A DNA stretch of 64,000 nucleotides from Ruminococcus flavefaciens. GTDB taxonomy: Bacteria > Bacillota > Clostridia > Oscillospirales > Ruminococcaceae. The stretch lies in the NCBI RefSeq assembly GCF_900116855.1, contig NZ_UETD01000014.1:1-64000 (forward strand). The letters are read 5' to 3'. The position numbers were made by a program, and so were the translations under genes. The notes beneath the pieces are model-generated. The model was not told where the DNA came from. It was given only the letters and a program-made list of their open reading frames with translations, and ran no database searches. Shown piece after piece: positions 24,310-33,003 of the stretch (position 1 is the stretch's first letter; each line of letters opens with the position of its first letter).

Positions 24310-26595
24310 TTATGCGTTAGCAGGTGTGAGGCTGTCTCTGAGGTGGAGGAGGTACTCCTGGATAAAGAGAGCGTCGTTTGATGTAAGACCTACTGTGGAC
24401 TTGTCAACGTCGCCGAGATCCTTGCCATCCTCAGAAATGCTGTACTTATTGGGGTTTGCGAGGAACTGCATGATGAGGATAGCGTCTGCCAGTTCAACAG
24501 TGCCGTCGCAGTTTGTATCGCCATACTGACCGCCTGTGTGAGGTGAAGGACCCTGCTTGGTGGTTGTTGTAACGTTTGTAGTTGTAGAAGTAGTCGTAGT
24601 AGATGTGGTTGTTGTAGTGGTAGTTGTGGTAGTTGTGGTTGTAGATGTCGATGTAGTTATCTGAGGATCAGCAGAACCGATCTTTACGTCCTTGATCTCA
24701 ACTTTATCGAAGTTGCCCCATACCTGGAATTCAGCGTTGCCCTTGGGAACGTCTGCCAGCGGGATAGTAACTGTGAGTGTGCCGTCAGCACCGATAGTGC
24801 CCTTCCACTCGATCTGTGTCCACTCATCGCCCTTCATGAAGCCGAGAGCACCGTCGTTATTTGTGCCTGCGGGGCCTGCGATAGTAACTGTGAGTGAATC
24901 CGAATCCTTAGCCTCTGAAAGGTCTACCTTCTTGATAAGAGCAGTAGCAATGGGCTCGGGGATATCTCCCTCGGGAGCGTTGAGGATAACGATCGAATCA
25001 ACTGTTGTTGTCTTGCTGGGAGCTTTAGCCTGCATATGAGCTATAGTAGTCGGATCCTTGCCCCATGCATCGGGAACGCCTGCCATGTTGTAGTAAGCAA
25101 TGCCGTTGTCCTTGTCCACATCGTAGGGCTTGATCTCAGTCCAGCCGCCGTAGCTTGCGTCTGAGAAGCAAAGTACAGGAGTTGTGCCTGTGAACTTGAT
25201 AGCAACTTCCTTGCCCTCAAGCTGTGACCACTCAACTTCGCCTTCGCCGCCGGGAGTAGTATTCTTGTATTCCTTATCCTTTGAAGCGTCCAGCTCGTAA
25301 GGGCCTGCGAGGAATGTTGTACCCTCATCGTATGCCTGATGCTTTACAGTGGGGATATGACCTTCGCTTGCCCACTTGATAGAATCATCATTCATGATCT
25401 CCATCATCTTCTCAATGACGGGAAGTGAATCCTGATTCCATTCGCCTGTTGTACGGTTGATATAGCCGTGTACTTCACCGGGGTTCTGATACTCGTCCTC
25501 GGGATCTCTTACCTGACCGTTATCCCAGAGGCAGCAGGGAATACCGTACTTCTTTGTTGTTGTGAAGTACTGTGTTGTCCACGCAACTCTTGCCTCGGTG
25601 TTGCCGAAGTTTGAAGTACCCATCTCGCCGATAACTACGGGGATGTTATTGTCGATGAATGTATCGCGCATACCCTGAAGGATGTTTGCAAGGTTTGCGG
25701 AATATGTGCTTGTGAATACAGAGTGATCCTTGACTGCTGTATTCATTGTGAAGTCATAAGGAGTGTAAGCGTGGATAGAAACAGCTACATAAGGATCGTT
25801 GGGAACGTCAATAGCCTCAAGGAACTGTGTCTCTGCGCTTGCACAGTAACCGGGGAGCATAAGGAGACGGGTCTTAGCGTAAGGACTGTCCGAACTTCTG
25901 ATAAGGTCAACGAAATCGTGCTCGAGCTTGTTGATAACGTCACACTCGGGAACTGCCGCTGCAGCCCACCACTCATGAGGCTGGTCAACGGCACGGGGCT
26001 CGTTCATGCACTCGAAGATGAGGTGCTGGTCATAATCCTTGAACTCCTCATTGATCTGAGTCCAGATCTTCAGGAGCTTGGGCTTGATATCATCATAAGC
26101 GTTCACGAGGTCACTTCTGTTGATCCAGTTCTCGTGGTGAACGTTGAGGATGATGTACATATCGTTCTTGATACCGTAGTCAACGACTTCCTTTACACGA
26201 GCCATCCACTCGGGATCGATGTTATTGTTCTCGTCCAGATGCTGGAACCATGTGGTAGGAACGCGGACTGTGTTGAAGCCCTTAGCCTTCAGTGCGTCGA
26301 AAAGCTGCTGATTAGCCTTGGGGCAGCCCCATGAAGTCTCGGTCTCAAGACCGGCGCTTTCCAGATCGATAGAACGTTTGGGATTGTTGGGATCGGGCTT
26401 TGAGACCTTGGCGTCCAGAGTGTTGCCGAGGTTCCAGCCTATCTTCATATTCTCTGTGATCTCAAAGGCTGTCATGGTTGTACCTGCTGCGTCGGCGATA
26501 TCACCGATCGGAGCAATGCGGAGCGATGAGAACAGGCACATAGCCGCAGCTGATATGCTGATCACGCGCTTCACATTTTTTGAGTTTGTGAACAT
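24310..26595 (-). CDS. Secreted GH5 endoglucanase with carbohydrate-binding modules and dockerin
   Basis: Cleaves internal beta-1,4-glucan bonds of cellulose. The 761-residue protein has a signal peptide (about 1-37) and a GH5 domain (about 42-385) with acid/base E199 in FECMNEPRA and nucleophile E324 in VVIGEMGTSN; NVHHENW is also typical. Two beta-rich modules follow (about 400-500 and 510-640), probably CBMs. A long Thr/Ser linker and a dockerin (GDTNCDGTVELADAILIMQ, then GDVDKSTVGLTSNDAL) end the protein. The ATG at 26595 follows GGGAGG; the longer upstream frame runs into the promoter. Monocistronic. Confidence 0.95.
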   Translation of the reverse strand: MFTNSKNVKRVISISAAAMCLFSSLRIAPIGDIADAAGTTMTAFEITENMKIGWNLGNTLDAKVSKPDPNNPKRSIDLESAGLETETSWGCPKANQQLFDALKAKGFNTVRVPTTWFQHLDENNNIDPEWMARVKEVVDYGIKNDMYIILNVHHENWINRSDLVNAYDDIKPKLLKIWTQINEEFKDYDQHLIFECMNEPRAVDQPHEWWAAAAVPECDVINKLEHDFVDLIRSSDSPYAKTRLLMLPGYCASAETQFLEAIDVPNDPYVAVSIHAYTPYDFTMNTAVKDHSVFTSTYSANLANILQGMRDTFIDNNIPVVIGEMGTSNFGNTEARVAWTTQYFTTTKKYGIPCCLWDNGQVRDPEDEYQNPGEVHGYINRTTGEWNQDSLPVIEKMMEIMNDDSIKWASEGHIPTVKHQAYDEGTTFLAGPYELDASKDKEYKNTTPGGEGEVEWSQLEGKEVAIKFTGTTPVLCFSDASYGGWTEIKPYDVDKDNGIAYYNMAGVPDAWGKDPTTIAHMQAKAPSKTTTVDSIVILNAPEGDIPEPIATALIKKVDLSEAKDSDSLTVTIAGPAGTNNDGALGFMKGDEWTQIEWKGTIGADGTLTVTIPLADVPKGNAEFQVWGNFDKVEIKDVKIGSADPQITTSTSTTTTTTTTTTTTTSTTTTSTTTNVTTTTKQGPSPHTGGQYGDTNCDGTVELADAILIMQFLANPNKYSISEDGKDLGDVDKSTVGLTSNDALFIQEYLLHLRDSLTPANA

Positions 26596-26672
26596 ACAAT
26601 ATTCCTCCCTAATATTAATAAGTTTTATCTCGGGATCCAGTGCAGAAAATCCCTCTCTTTTTTTACAACTAA

Positions 26673-26701
26673 AGTTTAGCACAAACGTAGAATAATGTCA
26701 A
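26673..26701 (-). promoter_or_regulatory. Promoter of the GH5 gene
   Basis: Minus strand TTGACA (26701-26696), 17-bp spacer ending TTGTGC, TAAACT (26678-26673). Confidence 0.75.
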
Positions 26702-26861
26702 TAGGATTTGTGCAAAATGCAACAATAGTTGCATAGAAATATCGGTTTTGAATTTAGTATAAATGTCTATAAGAAATTCAACAAACAAAACCTGAATATT
26801 TCAATTATATTATTTATATATAAAATTTTGCTGTTCAGGTCAAATATGTTCCGGCGAGGAA

Positions 26862-26902
26862 CAAAAAAATTAACTCCGAATTGTTCTGTTCACAATTCGG
26901 AG
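26862..26902 (-). terminator. Terminator of the carD-like gene
   Basis: Minus strand CTCCGAATTGT pairs with ACAATTCGGAG, followed by TTAATTTTTTTG. The rest of the 26702-26861 gap is AT-rich without a gene. Confidence 0.9.
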
Positions 26903-26908
26903 CCTGTC

Positions 26909-27403
26909 TCATATGTGCTGTCTGATGTAGGGGAGGACCTCGTCCTTGTTGAGCCGGAGGGCATATGCGAACTCGTCATAGAGCATATTCTCAGCCTCGT
27001 GCAGGAACCTCTCATCGGATGAGCGGAGCTTCTTGTGCTGGGCAGCCAGCTCCTCGCCGTGGATGTATAGGGTCTTGATGAGCCCGATTATCTTTCGGCG
27101 GTCGCCCGAGTCGATGATCCTGCGGTACTCCTCCTTGCGACGGGATTCGTCCTCGATCCAGAACATATCCTCCTGCGGCATCTCGCTTATGAGCTCCTCT
27201 ACCTCGCTGCGTGAGCAGACGCTCCTCATGCGGCTTTTGAGGGCTTCGTTGTCGGTGGGGACATAAAATTTATTCTTGTTGTCACTGACGGGGCGAAGAA
27301 CGTAGTATTCCACGTTTTCGCCGCTGAAATCGTGATCCTCGATGGCGGTTATCACACAAACACCGTATGATGAATAAACAACAGCGTCACCTGCGTTATA
27401 CAT
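26909..27403 (-). CDS. CarD-family transcription regulator
   Basis: A 164-residue protein with an N-terminal CarD/CdnL/TRCF-type Tudor-like domain (about 1-60): YNAGDAVVYSSYGVCVITAI, then YYVLRPVSDNKNKFYVPTDN. The rest is helical, with KIIGLIKTLYIHG and AENMLYDEFAYAL, as in CarD. Family members bind the RNA polymerase beta subunit and stabilise open promoter complexes, setting rRNA and housekeeping transcription. The start at 27403 lies 9 nt after GGAGG; an in-frame ATG two codons earlier is only 3 nt from it and less likely. Own promoter and terminator. Confidence 0.9.
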   Translation of the reverse strand: MYNAGDAVVYSSYGVCVITAIEDHDFSGENVEYYVLRPVSDNKNKFYVPTDNEALKSRMRSVCSRSEVEELISEMPQEDMFWIEDESRRKEEYRRIIDSGDRRKIIGLIKTLYIHGEELAAQHKKLRSSDERFLHEAENMLYDEFAYALRLNKDEVLPYIRQHI

Positions 27404-27499
27404 GGTCATGCACCTCCGTAAAAAAAGAGTGCAGCCCTTTATCAACCGGATTTACGTCCTGATAGGGGCTACACGTTGCGTTTGTATTCTTATACAATT

Positions 27500-27529
27500 A
27501 TTATAGCACATTTTTGGATGAAATGTCAT
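27500..27529 (-). promoter_or_regulatory. Promoter of the carD-like gene
   Basis: Minus strand ATGACA (27529-27524), 18-bp spacer ending ATGTGC, TATAAT (27505-27500). Confidence 0.7.
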
Positions 27530-27587
27530 AGGCATATTAGCCAAATCAGCGGCTTTCTTTTGTGCAAATGGCGCAGGACAGCGGCGC

Positions 27588-27616
27588 TTGACAGATCTCC
27601 GCAGGTGTGGTATAAT
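27588..27616 (+). promoter_or_regulatory. Consensus promoter of the leader peptide-MFS unit
   Basis: TTGACA at 27588-27593, 17-bp spacer ending TGTGG, TATAAT at 27611-27616. It starts a leader of about 215 nt before the MFS start codon. Confidence 0.88.
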
Positions 27617-27654
27617 GATGAAAATCACATTTTACTGACAAAGAGGCAATAAGT

Positions 27655-27747
27655 ATGTTTTGGAAAATCAGAAACGTACAACTGAAAAAAGGTTATTATT
27701 TCCCGTTTACGGGGATAGTGCGCCCTTTTTCAGATTTAGCCGAGTAA
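27655..27747 (+). CDS. Leader peptide (30 residues) of the MFS transporter
   Basis: A short frame with its own ribosome site (AAGAGG at 27641-27646) and ATG at 27655 reads MFWKIRNVQLKKGYYFPFTG and ten more residues to a TAA at 27745. It follows a perfect promoter and precedes a terminator hairpin. Its own RNA can form a hairpin between CTGAAAAAAGG (27682-27692) and CCCTTTTTCAG (27723-27733). The arrangement matches leader peptides of antibiotic-inducible genes, where ribosome stalling changes downstream folding. That it is translated is inferred from the ribosome site and start. Confidence 0.6.
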   Translation: MFWKIRNVQLKKGYYFPFTGIVRPFSDLAE

Positions 27748-27795
27748 AGTGAAAGGCTCTCAAGGTCTGTAAAAGTAAGCGAAAATACGCGCATT

Positions 27796-27837
27796 ATCTC
27801 CTTAACTGATGTAATTTACAGTTAAAGGAGATTTTTT
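27796..27837 (+). terminator. Attenuator hairpin that contains the MFS ribosome-binding site
   Basis: ATCTCCTTAACTG (27796-27808) pairs with CAGTTAAAGGAGAT (27819-27832) with one bulged A, followed by six T and then the ATG. The 3' arm includes the AAGGAG Shine-Dalgarno of the MFS gene, so the hairpin could stop transcription, block translation, or both. Confidence 0.85.
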
Positions 27838-28926
27838 ATGTTTAATATAAGAAAGCAGCTCAGAGGGCTGTATCTGTCATCCGTTATGGGAAATCTTTCC
27901 CTTACGGGGGCATGGGTGGCACTTCTTGCCGCCAGAGGCTTCAGCCTCGTTGAGATCGGCATTGCCGAGACGGTATTCCACATCACAAGTATATTATTTG
28001 AGCTTCCCTCGGGAGTCATGGCTGACGTTTTCGGCAGGAAGAAGATGCTCATGGTCAGCAGTATCATGCACTTTCTCGGCAGCCTGATAATGATATTCTC
28101 AAATGATCTGTTCATGGTCTGCGCTTCCATCGCCTTTCAGGCGCTGTGCTATAACTTCTCGTCGGGCACCGCCGATGCCCTCGCCTACGACTCCATGAAA
28201 AAGGCAGGGATACAAGACAGATTTGAGCGGTTCGAGTCAAATCAGCTGGTGATATACAGAGTGTGCAGCGGCATATCCACGCTTTTTGCAGGACTTGCCC
28301 TGACAATAGGCTACAGGCTCGCCTACTCCACCGACCTCATCTGCTGTGCGGTGCAGCTCATTGTGCTGTCAACGCTTACGGAGATCGGCGGACAGAAAGA
28401 CGCCAACGACCACAGTACGCTTACGAGGATAAAGTGCTGCTTTACGGAGAGCTTCTTATTTCTGAGGAGCGCAGGCAGGGCTATGGGACTTATGCTCTGC
28501 AATTCCCTTATCGGGGCGCTGGATATACTGCTCCTGTTCTTTTTGCAGGCAAAGCTTCCCGAGAGAGGCATCCCACGCGGCGGGCTCGGGCTTGCGCTGC
28601 TGTTCATGGAGACAGGCGGCATCGTAGGCTCGCGGCTGATACTTCGATTTCCGAAAGTGCGGTACAGAACGGTGTTTGCCGTTACTGCCGCTCTTGTGCT
28701 GACGGGGCTCCTTGCCGAGCACTCCGCAAGCTATATCATCATGGCGCTGGGCGGATTTGCAGCCGCAGTGGGCGATGATGCTTTGCAGGTGCGGACAAAT
28801 GCGAAGCTCCAGAAGCTGTTTCCCTCGGAACAGAGGGCGACTCTCACCTCAGTGGAGTCCCTGAGCTTTTCGCTGATAATGATAGTGCTCTCTCCAATAG
28901 CAGGAGCCATATTCACATACTGGTGA
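27838..28926 (+). CDS. MFS efflux transporter (drug/macrolide efflux-like)
   Basis: A 362-residue membrane protein with 10-12 hydrophobic helices. The MFS loop 2-3 signature is ELPSGVMADVFGRKKMLM. GSRLILRFPKVRYRTVF marks a similar loop between the halves. The family includes drug and macrolide efflux pumps that use the proton gradient. The ATG at 27838 sits 7 nt after AAGGAG, inside the 3' arm of a terminator hairpin and downstream of a short leader peptide. This suggests induction by a translation-inhibiting compound, which supports a drug efflux role. The substrate is not known. Slightly short for a 12-helix MFS protein. Confidence 0.8.
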   Translation: MFNIRKQLRGLYLSSVMGNLSLTGAWVALLAARGFSLVEIGIAETVFHITSILFELPSGVMADVFGRKKMLMVSSIMHFLGSLIMIFSNDLFMVCASIAFQALCYNFSSGTADALAYDSMKKAGIQDRFERFESNQLVIYRVCSGISTLFAGLALTIGYRLAYSTDLICCAVQLIVLSTLTEIGGQKDANDHSTLTRIKCCFTESFLFLRSAGRAMGLMLCNSLIGALDILLLFFLQAKLPERGIPRGGLGLALLFMETGGIVGSRLILRFPKVRYRTVFAVTAALVLTGLLAEHSASYIIMALGGFAAAVGDDALQVRTNAKLQKLFPSEQRATLTSVESLSFSLIMIVLSPIAGAIFTYW

Positions 28927-28955
28927 TGATGAGAGCGGGCACAGTTCAACGATAT

Positions 28956-28999
28956 AAAAAAGCCATAAGGAAGATATGCTTCCTTATGGCTTTTTGTTT
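28956..28999. terminator. Bidirectional terminator between MFS and yfhO-like genes
   Basis: AAAAAAGCCATAAGGAAG pairs with CTTCCTTATGGCTTTTT around ATATG: a 14-bp stem with A and T runs on both sides. Confidence 0.92.
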
Positions 29000-29014
29000 T
29001 GGTATGAAGTGGTA

Positions 29015-32000
29015 TTACTTCTTTTTCTTCTTGTTTTTGCCGCCGTTTTTCTTGGGAGCCGAATGGTGTACGGTGCCCTCAGCCTTTTCAGCAGCATCTT
29101 CTGCCGCCTCGGAGACCTCCTCGGCGATATCCTCAGCCTCGTCCTTTATGTCCTCGGCTTTTTCGGCGAGTTCTTCAGCGGCTTCCTTGGCAGTTTCCTC
29201 AGCCTCATCTGCCGCCTCGGTTATGCCCTCTTTCAGGGAAGCGTCGGCGTTCCTGATGAACCTTTCGGCGTCATTAACGGCTTCCTCGGCTTCTTCCTTA
29301 TCGGACTCGGGGACCGCAACTACCAGCGAAGCCTTTGCCTTTTTCTTGGACTTTTCGGCAGGCTTCTCCTCGGCATTTGCCTCGGTCTCAGCGGCTTCGG
29401 TCTTTTCCTCGGTGTCCTCGGAGCTGCCCTCAGCCTTTTCGGGCTTGGGCTTTTTCTTCTTCTTGCTCTTGCTCTTTGAAGTCTCAGCTTCCTTGTTGAG
29501 CTCGGCAACTATCTCATCAACGGTCTTGTTCTTGAAAAGCTCATTCCTCTTCTTTCTTGCGATGAGGACCTTGTTGTGCTTCTTGTCGTATCTGTAGAAC
29601 AGTACCAGAGCGATGATGCCGAGAATAAGTGTAACTACGCCCATATTGAATCCGGGAGGAGTATACTTCATGGAAACAGTGTGGTGACCTGCGGGGAGGC
29701 GTATGCCTATGAGAGTTCCGAGCACTACCACCTGACCCTCGACGCCCTGCTTGTTTCTGAGCACCTTGGCGCCTGAGTCGGTAGTTTCCTCAACAACGAG
29801 GTTTTCGATGGTCTTGCCGTCGATCTGTATCTTCCAGCCTGGCTCATAGGGGATGGTGGTTACCATTACCTGACCGTCCTGAGCGTCGATCTCGCCTACG
29901 AGGTGACGGTCGTTGGTCTTGTCCATATCGATCTCCCACTGGTTAGCCTTGAGCTTGGTGATGTCCTCTGTGAATGCTTCCTCGTCGAGGTAGTAGAAGT
30001 TGAAGCCTGCATTCTTTCTCACCATGATGTACTCGTTCTGACCTGTGTAGTTGTTGTTGGGACCTGTGGGCGGGATAGTGAGTCTTATCTCTACCTCGTC
30101 GCCTGCTTTGAAGGGACCCATTCTTACGATAGGTGAGGAGTTGGTGGTGAAGTACTGACCGTAGCCGTCATAAGCTTCGGTGCCTGTGGTCTGACCTCTG
30201 TAAACTCCGTCCTCGCCCTTGACAGCTACCCATACGTTGCACTGACGTCTCATTTCGGAGCCGAGGTGCATATAGATGTTGCCGTCCTTGGGAACAGTTA
30301 CGTCAACGTTTACAACAGCGTCGTTAACGCCTGCGAAAGCTTCATAGCAGTCGTGCATAGTACCGTTTCCGTCGCCGTCGGGGTCGTTGAAGTAATCGTG
30401 GAGATAAACCTTTGAGTCGTCGTAGTTTACGGTGTAGTCAAGGGGAACATAGTACTGCTTGGGCACTATGGGATTTGTCTGGAAGCTGGGGGTGTTGCCC
30501 GTCATAGCGCTGAGGAAGTTGTTCAGGCTGTTGAAGGGGTTGTCGTTGCCGAGACCCGAGAGCTCCATGATGTCGTCGTCAGCCATATAGCCGATGTTGA
30601 GAGCGTTGGGGTTCTCATAAACATCGATATGTGCGGGGACATTCTTGTCCTTTGTGTATTCTGCCTCGAAGCGCTTGATGTAGGAGGCATCGAGGAGATT
30701 GTTGCTGATGTTTGTTCTTGCGGGATCATCGAGAACGTACTTGATACCGAGGATAGAGTCTGCAACAGGGTTGCTTCCGCGGTACTTGGACTCAAAGCTC
30801 TGAGTGAAGTAGCCCATAGTCTCGATGAATGTGATAGCTCTTGCGTTCATGACCGAGCTGGAGTGAGAGATACCCCTGAGGTTGTATGCAAGGGGATCGT
30901 TTACCATTCTGTCGAAGGTCTTTTCAGCGCGGTAGAAGCCGCCGTCGTATTCCTCAAGCTTCTTTACCACATCGGGAGCAGAGATGATCTCGGTGTAGGT
31001 GGACTTGCCTGAGTTGCCGACTTCCTTGAATATCTTTCTGAAGGAGTCGAAGCAGTTATAGCCTGTCTCGAAGAAGATGAGGCAAGCCATTACTATTGTT
31101 ATGGCATTTCTTGCCTTTTTGGTCTTGGTGTGGCTGTACATATACACACCGATGAGGTAGATAGCGCCCAGTATGAGACCGAAGGCGATGGTTCCAAGCC
31201 AGAGCTGCTCGGTAGTATCGAGGGTATCAAGCTTTGCCTTATAGGGGGTGATGGCAACATACTTGTACTTTTCCTCGTTGTAGTTGAACTTCTTCATCAT
31301 TCCGCAGAATGCGGCGGTAAGGCCGCCTACGGTAACAGCGGATATGCCTGCGCTCAGAGGAGTCATCTTGTAGCCGTCCAGCTTTGAGAATGTCTCTGCC
31401 GCCATGGATACCAGCACGAATGAGAGAAGGAATGAGTATCTGTAAGGGAGCCAGTTAGGGTCCTGACCGCCGTGCCACAGCATGTTGATGGGCTTTACAT
31501 ACATACTGAAGAGGAGGGCAAAGACCATAAGTCCATAGCCGACCTTCTTGTTGCGCTTTATCTTCTTGTTCATGAAGAACAGGGGGATGAGCACGAATGT
31601 GAGAACGCCGCAGTAGATCTCGGGGCGTCCGTAGAAGCGTGTACCCTCGTCCACGTTTACAGAGTAGTACTGGTTGGGAAGCAGACAGGGTACCAGCTCA
31701 AGGGGATTGAACATTGCCTTGTAGCTGTAATCGGGTACTGAGAAGTCGAACTTACCCAGCGCCAGAGCATTGTACACGGGCAGTATCATGAAGCAGCTGC
31801 AGAACAGGACTATCACTGTTGACAACACCATAGTGCCGAAGGTCTTGCCGTAGTCCTCTATGCCCTTGAACTTGCGGTTGGTCCCGAAGAACACATAGTA
31901 AACAAAGTAAAGTGCGATGAATATGGCTATCATAAAGCCGATATAGAAGTTCGCAACGAACATCATAGCCGTAGGTATGATGTAATTCAGCTTTCGTCCG

Positions 32001-32629
32001 TCGTCCACCAGATATTCAACGCCGAGGATTATCAGCGGCAGGAATACAGGTCCGTCCACCCACATGGGGTCGATGAGCTGTATCACCACATAAGCCATCA
32101 TGGCGTACATAGTTGAGAATGCAATGGACTGAAGGGGCTTGAGACCCTTGGACTTCTGTGCGTAGATGCTGAAGGTAAGACCTGCGGCACCCACCTTTGT
32201 CATCTGCATTATCATCATGCTCTCGAGTATCATTTTTCTCGGCAGCACCATGATTATCAGTGTGAATGGGCTTGCGAGGTAGTAGCCTATGATACCCATG
32301 AATCCGCCCGAAAGGTTACGGCTCCAGCTGTAGAAGGCACTTCCGTCGCCCCAGAAGTCTCTTCTGAGTGCTTCAAAGTAGTAGATATACTGACCATTGA
32401 GGTCGAGGGTGAGCACAGAGCGCTCGCCGAATGGATAGACGCCAAAGCCGATATATGCTATCAGCGTGAGCAGGAAGGGTATCAGGAAGGATGCTACATA
32501 AAAAAGCGGTCTGATCTTTTTCCCTCTCTTCTCGGCTATGATGTCTGCGGCAGTTACAGCAGGTTTCTTACTGCCGATCTTTTTGCGGGAGCTAACTGTT
32601 GCAGCGCCCGCAGCGGTTGACTTAGCCAA
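29015..32629 (-). CDS. YfhO-family polytopic membrane protein with long charged C-terminal tail
   Basis: The 1204-residue protein has a dozen or more membrane helices in the first half (about 45-510), starting with LTLDLNGQYIYYFEALRRDF and SGGFMGIIGYYLASPF typical of YfhO (PF09586). A large outer domain (about 540-990) and a last helix near 1000 follow. In Bacillus and Listeria YfhO is a GT-C enzyme needed for glycosylation of teichoic acids. An unusual cytoplasmic tail (about 1030-1204) is rich in Ala, Glu and Lys, with repeated AEDI/AEEV heptads. The start is TTG at 32629, 7 nt after GGAGG. Own promoter. Confidence 0.85.
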   Translation of the reverse strand: MAKSTAAGAATVSSRKKIGSKKPAVTAADIIAEKRGKKIRPLFYVASFLIPFLLTLIAYIGFGVYPFGERSVLTLDLNGQYIYYFEALRRDFWGDGSAFYSWSRNLSGGFMGIIGYYLASPFTLIIMVLPRKMILESMMIMQMTKVGAAGLTFSIYAQKSKGLKPLQSIAFSTMYAMMAYVVIQLIDPMWVDGPVFLPLIILGVEYLVDDGRKLNYIIPTAMMFVANFYIGFMIAIFIALYFVYYVFFGTNRKFKGIEDYGKTFGTMVLSTVIVLFCSCFMILPVYNALALGKFDFSVPDYSYKAMFNPLELVPCLLPNQYYSVNVDEGTRFYGRPEIYCGVLTFVLIPLFFMNKKIKRNKKVGYGLMVFALLFSMYVKPINMLWHGGQDPNWLPYRYSFLLSFVLVSMAAETFSKLDGYKMTPLSAGISAVTVGGLTAAFCGMMKKFNYNEEKYKYVAITPYKAKLDTLDTTEQLWLGTIAFGLILGAIYLIGVYMYSHTKTKKARNAITIVMACLIFFETGYNCFDSFRKIFKEVGNSGKSTYTEIISAPDVVKKLEEYDGGFYRAEKTFDRMVNDPLAYNLRGISHSSSVMNARAITFIETMGYFTQSFESKYRGSNPVADSILGIKYVLDDPARTNISNNLLDASYIKRFEAEYTKDKNVPAHIDVYENPNALNIGYMADDDIMELSGLGNDNPFNSLNNFLSAMTGNTPSFQTNPIVPKQYYVPLDYTVNYDDSKVYLHDYFNDPDGDGNGTMHDCYEAFAGVNDAVVNVDVTVPKDGNIYMHLGSEMRRQCNVWVAVKGEDGVYRGQTTGTEAYDGYGQYFTTNSSPIVRMGPFKAGDEVEIRLTIPPTGPNNNYTGQNEYIMVRKNAGFNFYYLDEEAFTEDITKLKANQWEIDMDKTNDRHLVGEIDAQDGQVMVTTIPYEPGWKIQIDGKTIENLVVEETTDSGAKVLRNKQGVEGQVVVLGTLIGIRLPAGHHTVSMKYTPPGFNMGVVTLILGIIALVLFYRYDKKHNKVLIARKKRNELFKNKTVDEIVAELNKEAETSKSKSKKKKKPKPEKAEGSSEDTEEKTEAAETEANAEEKPAEKSKKKAKASLVVAVPESDKEEAEEAVNDAERFIRNADASLKEGITEAADEAEETAKEAAEELAEKAEDIKDEAEDIAEEVSEAAEDAAEKAEGTVHHSAPKKNGGKNKKKKK

Positions 32630-32728
32630 TTCTGTTCCTCCTTTGTTCGGGCGAAGGAAGACGCCGTTACGGCACAGGCTGCTTGACAGCGCCGTAAAGG
32701 CATAATGCCCAATTTTATACTATTCTCT

Positions 32729-32757
32729 ATTATACTACAAATCTTTACCTTTTGCAA
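32729..32757 (-). promoter_or_regulatory. Promoter of the yfhO-like gene
   Basis: Minus strand TTGCAA (32757-32752), 17-bp spacer, TATAAT (32734-32729). It is divergent from the glmM promoter; the 374-bp gap holds these two promoters and no gene. Confidence 0.8.
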
Positions 32758-32909
32758 TAGTAAAAACCTACCGTAAACAGGATTATTTTTCGTGAAATAT
32801 TTTCTGCATATGGGGTGAGAGATACGGCTGTCCTGAACGTATAATATAAAGAAGCGCCGACCATTACAGTCATATGGCAACTATTATTGTGAATATTCTT
32901 TAAAAACCG

Positions 32910-32938
32910 TTGACGAGTTCGGTGCAAAGTGCTATAAT
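32910..32938 (+). promoter_or_regulatory. Promoter of glmM
   Basis: TTGACG at 32910-32915, 17-bp spacer ending AAGTGC, TATAAT at 32933-32938. Confidence 0.85.
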
Positions 32939-33003
32939 TAAAATGTTATGAGCCTTTACAGGACTTAATATATCATATCATTTATATAAGGAGATAATTA
33001 ACA

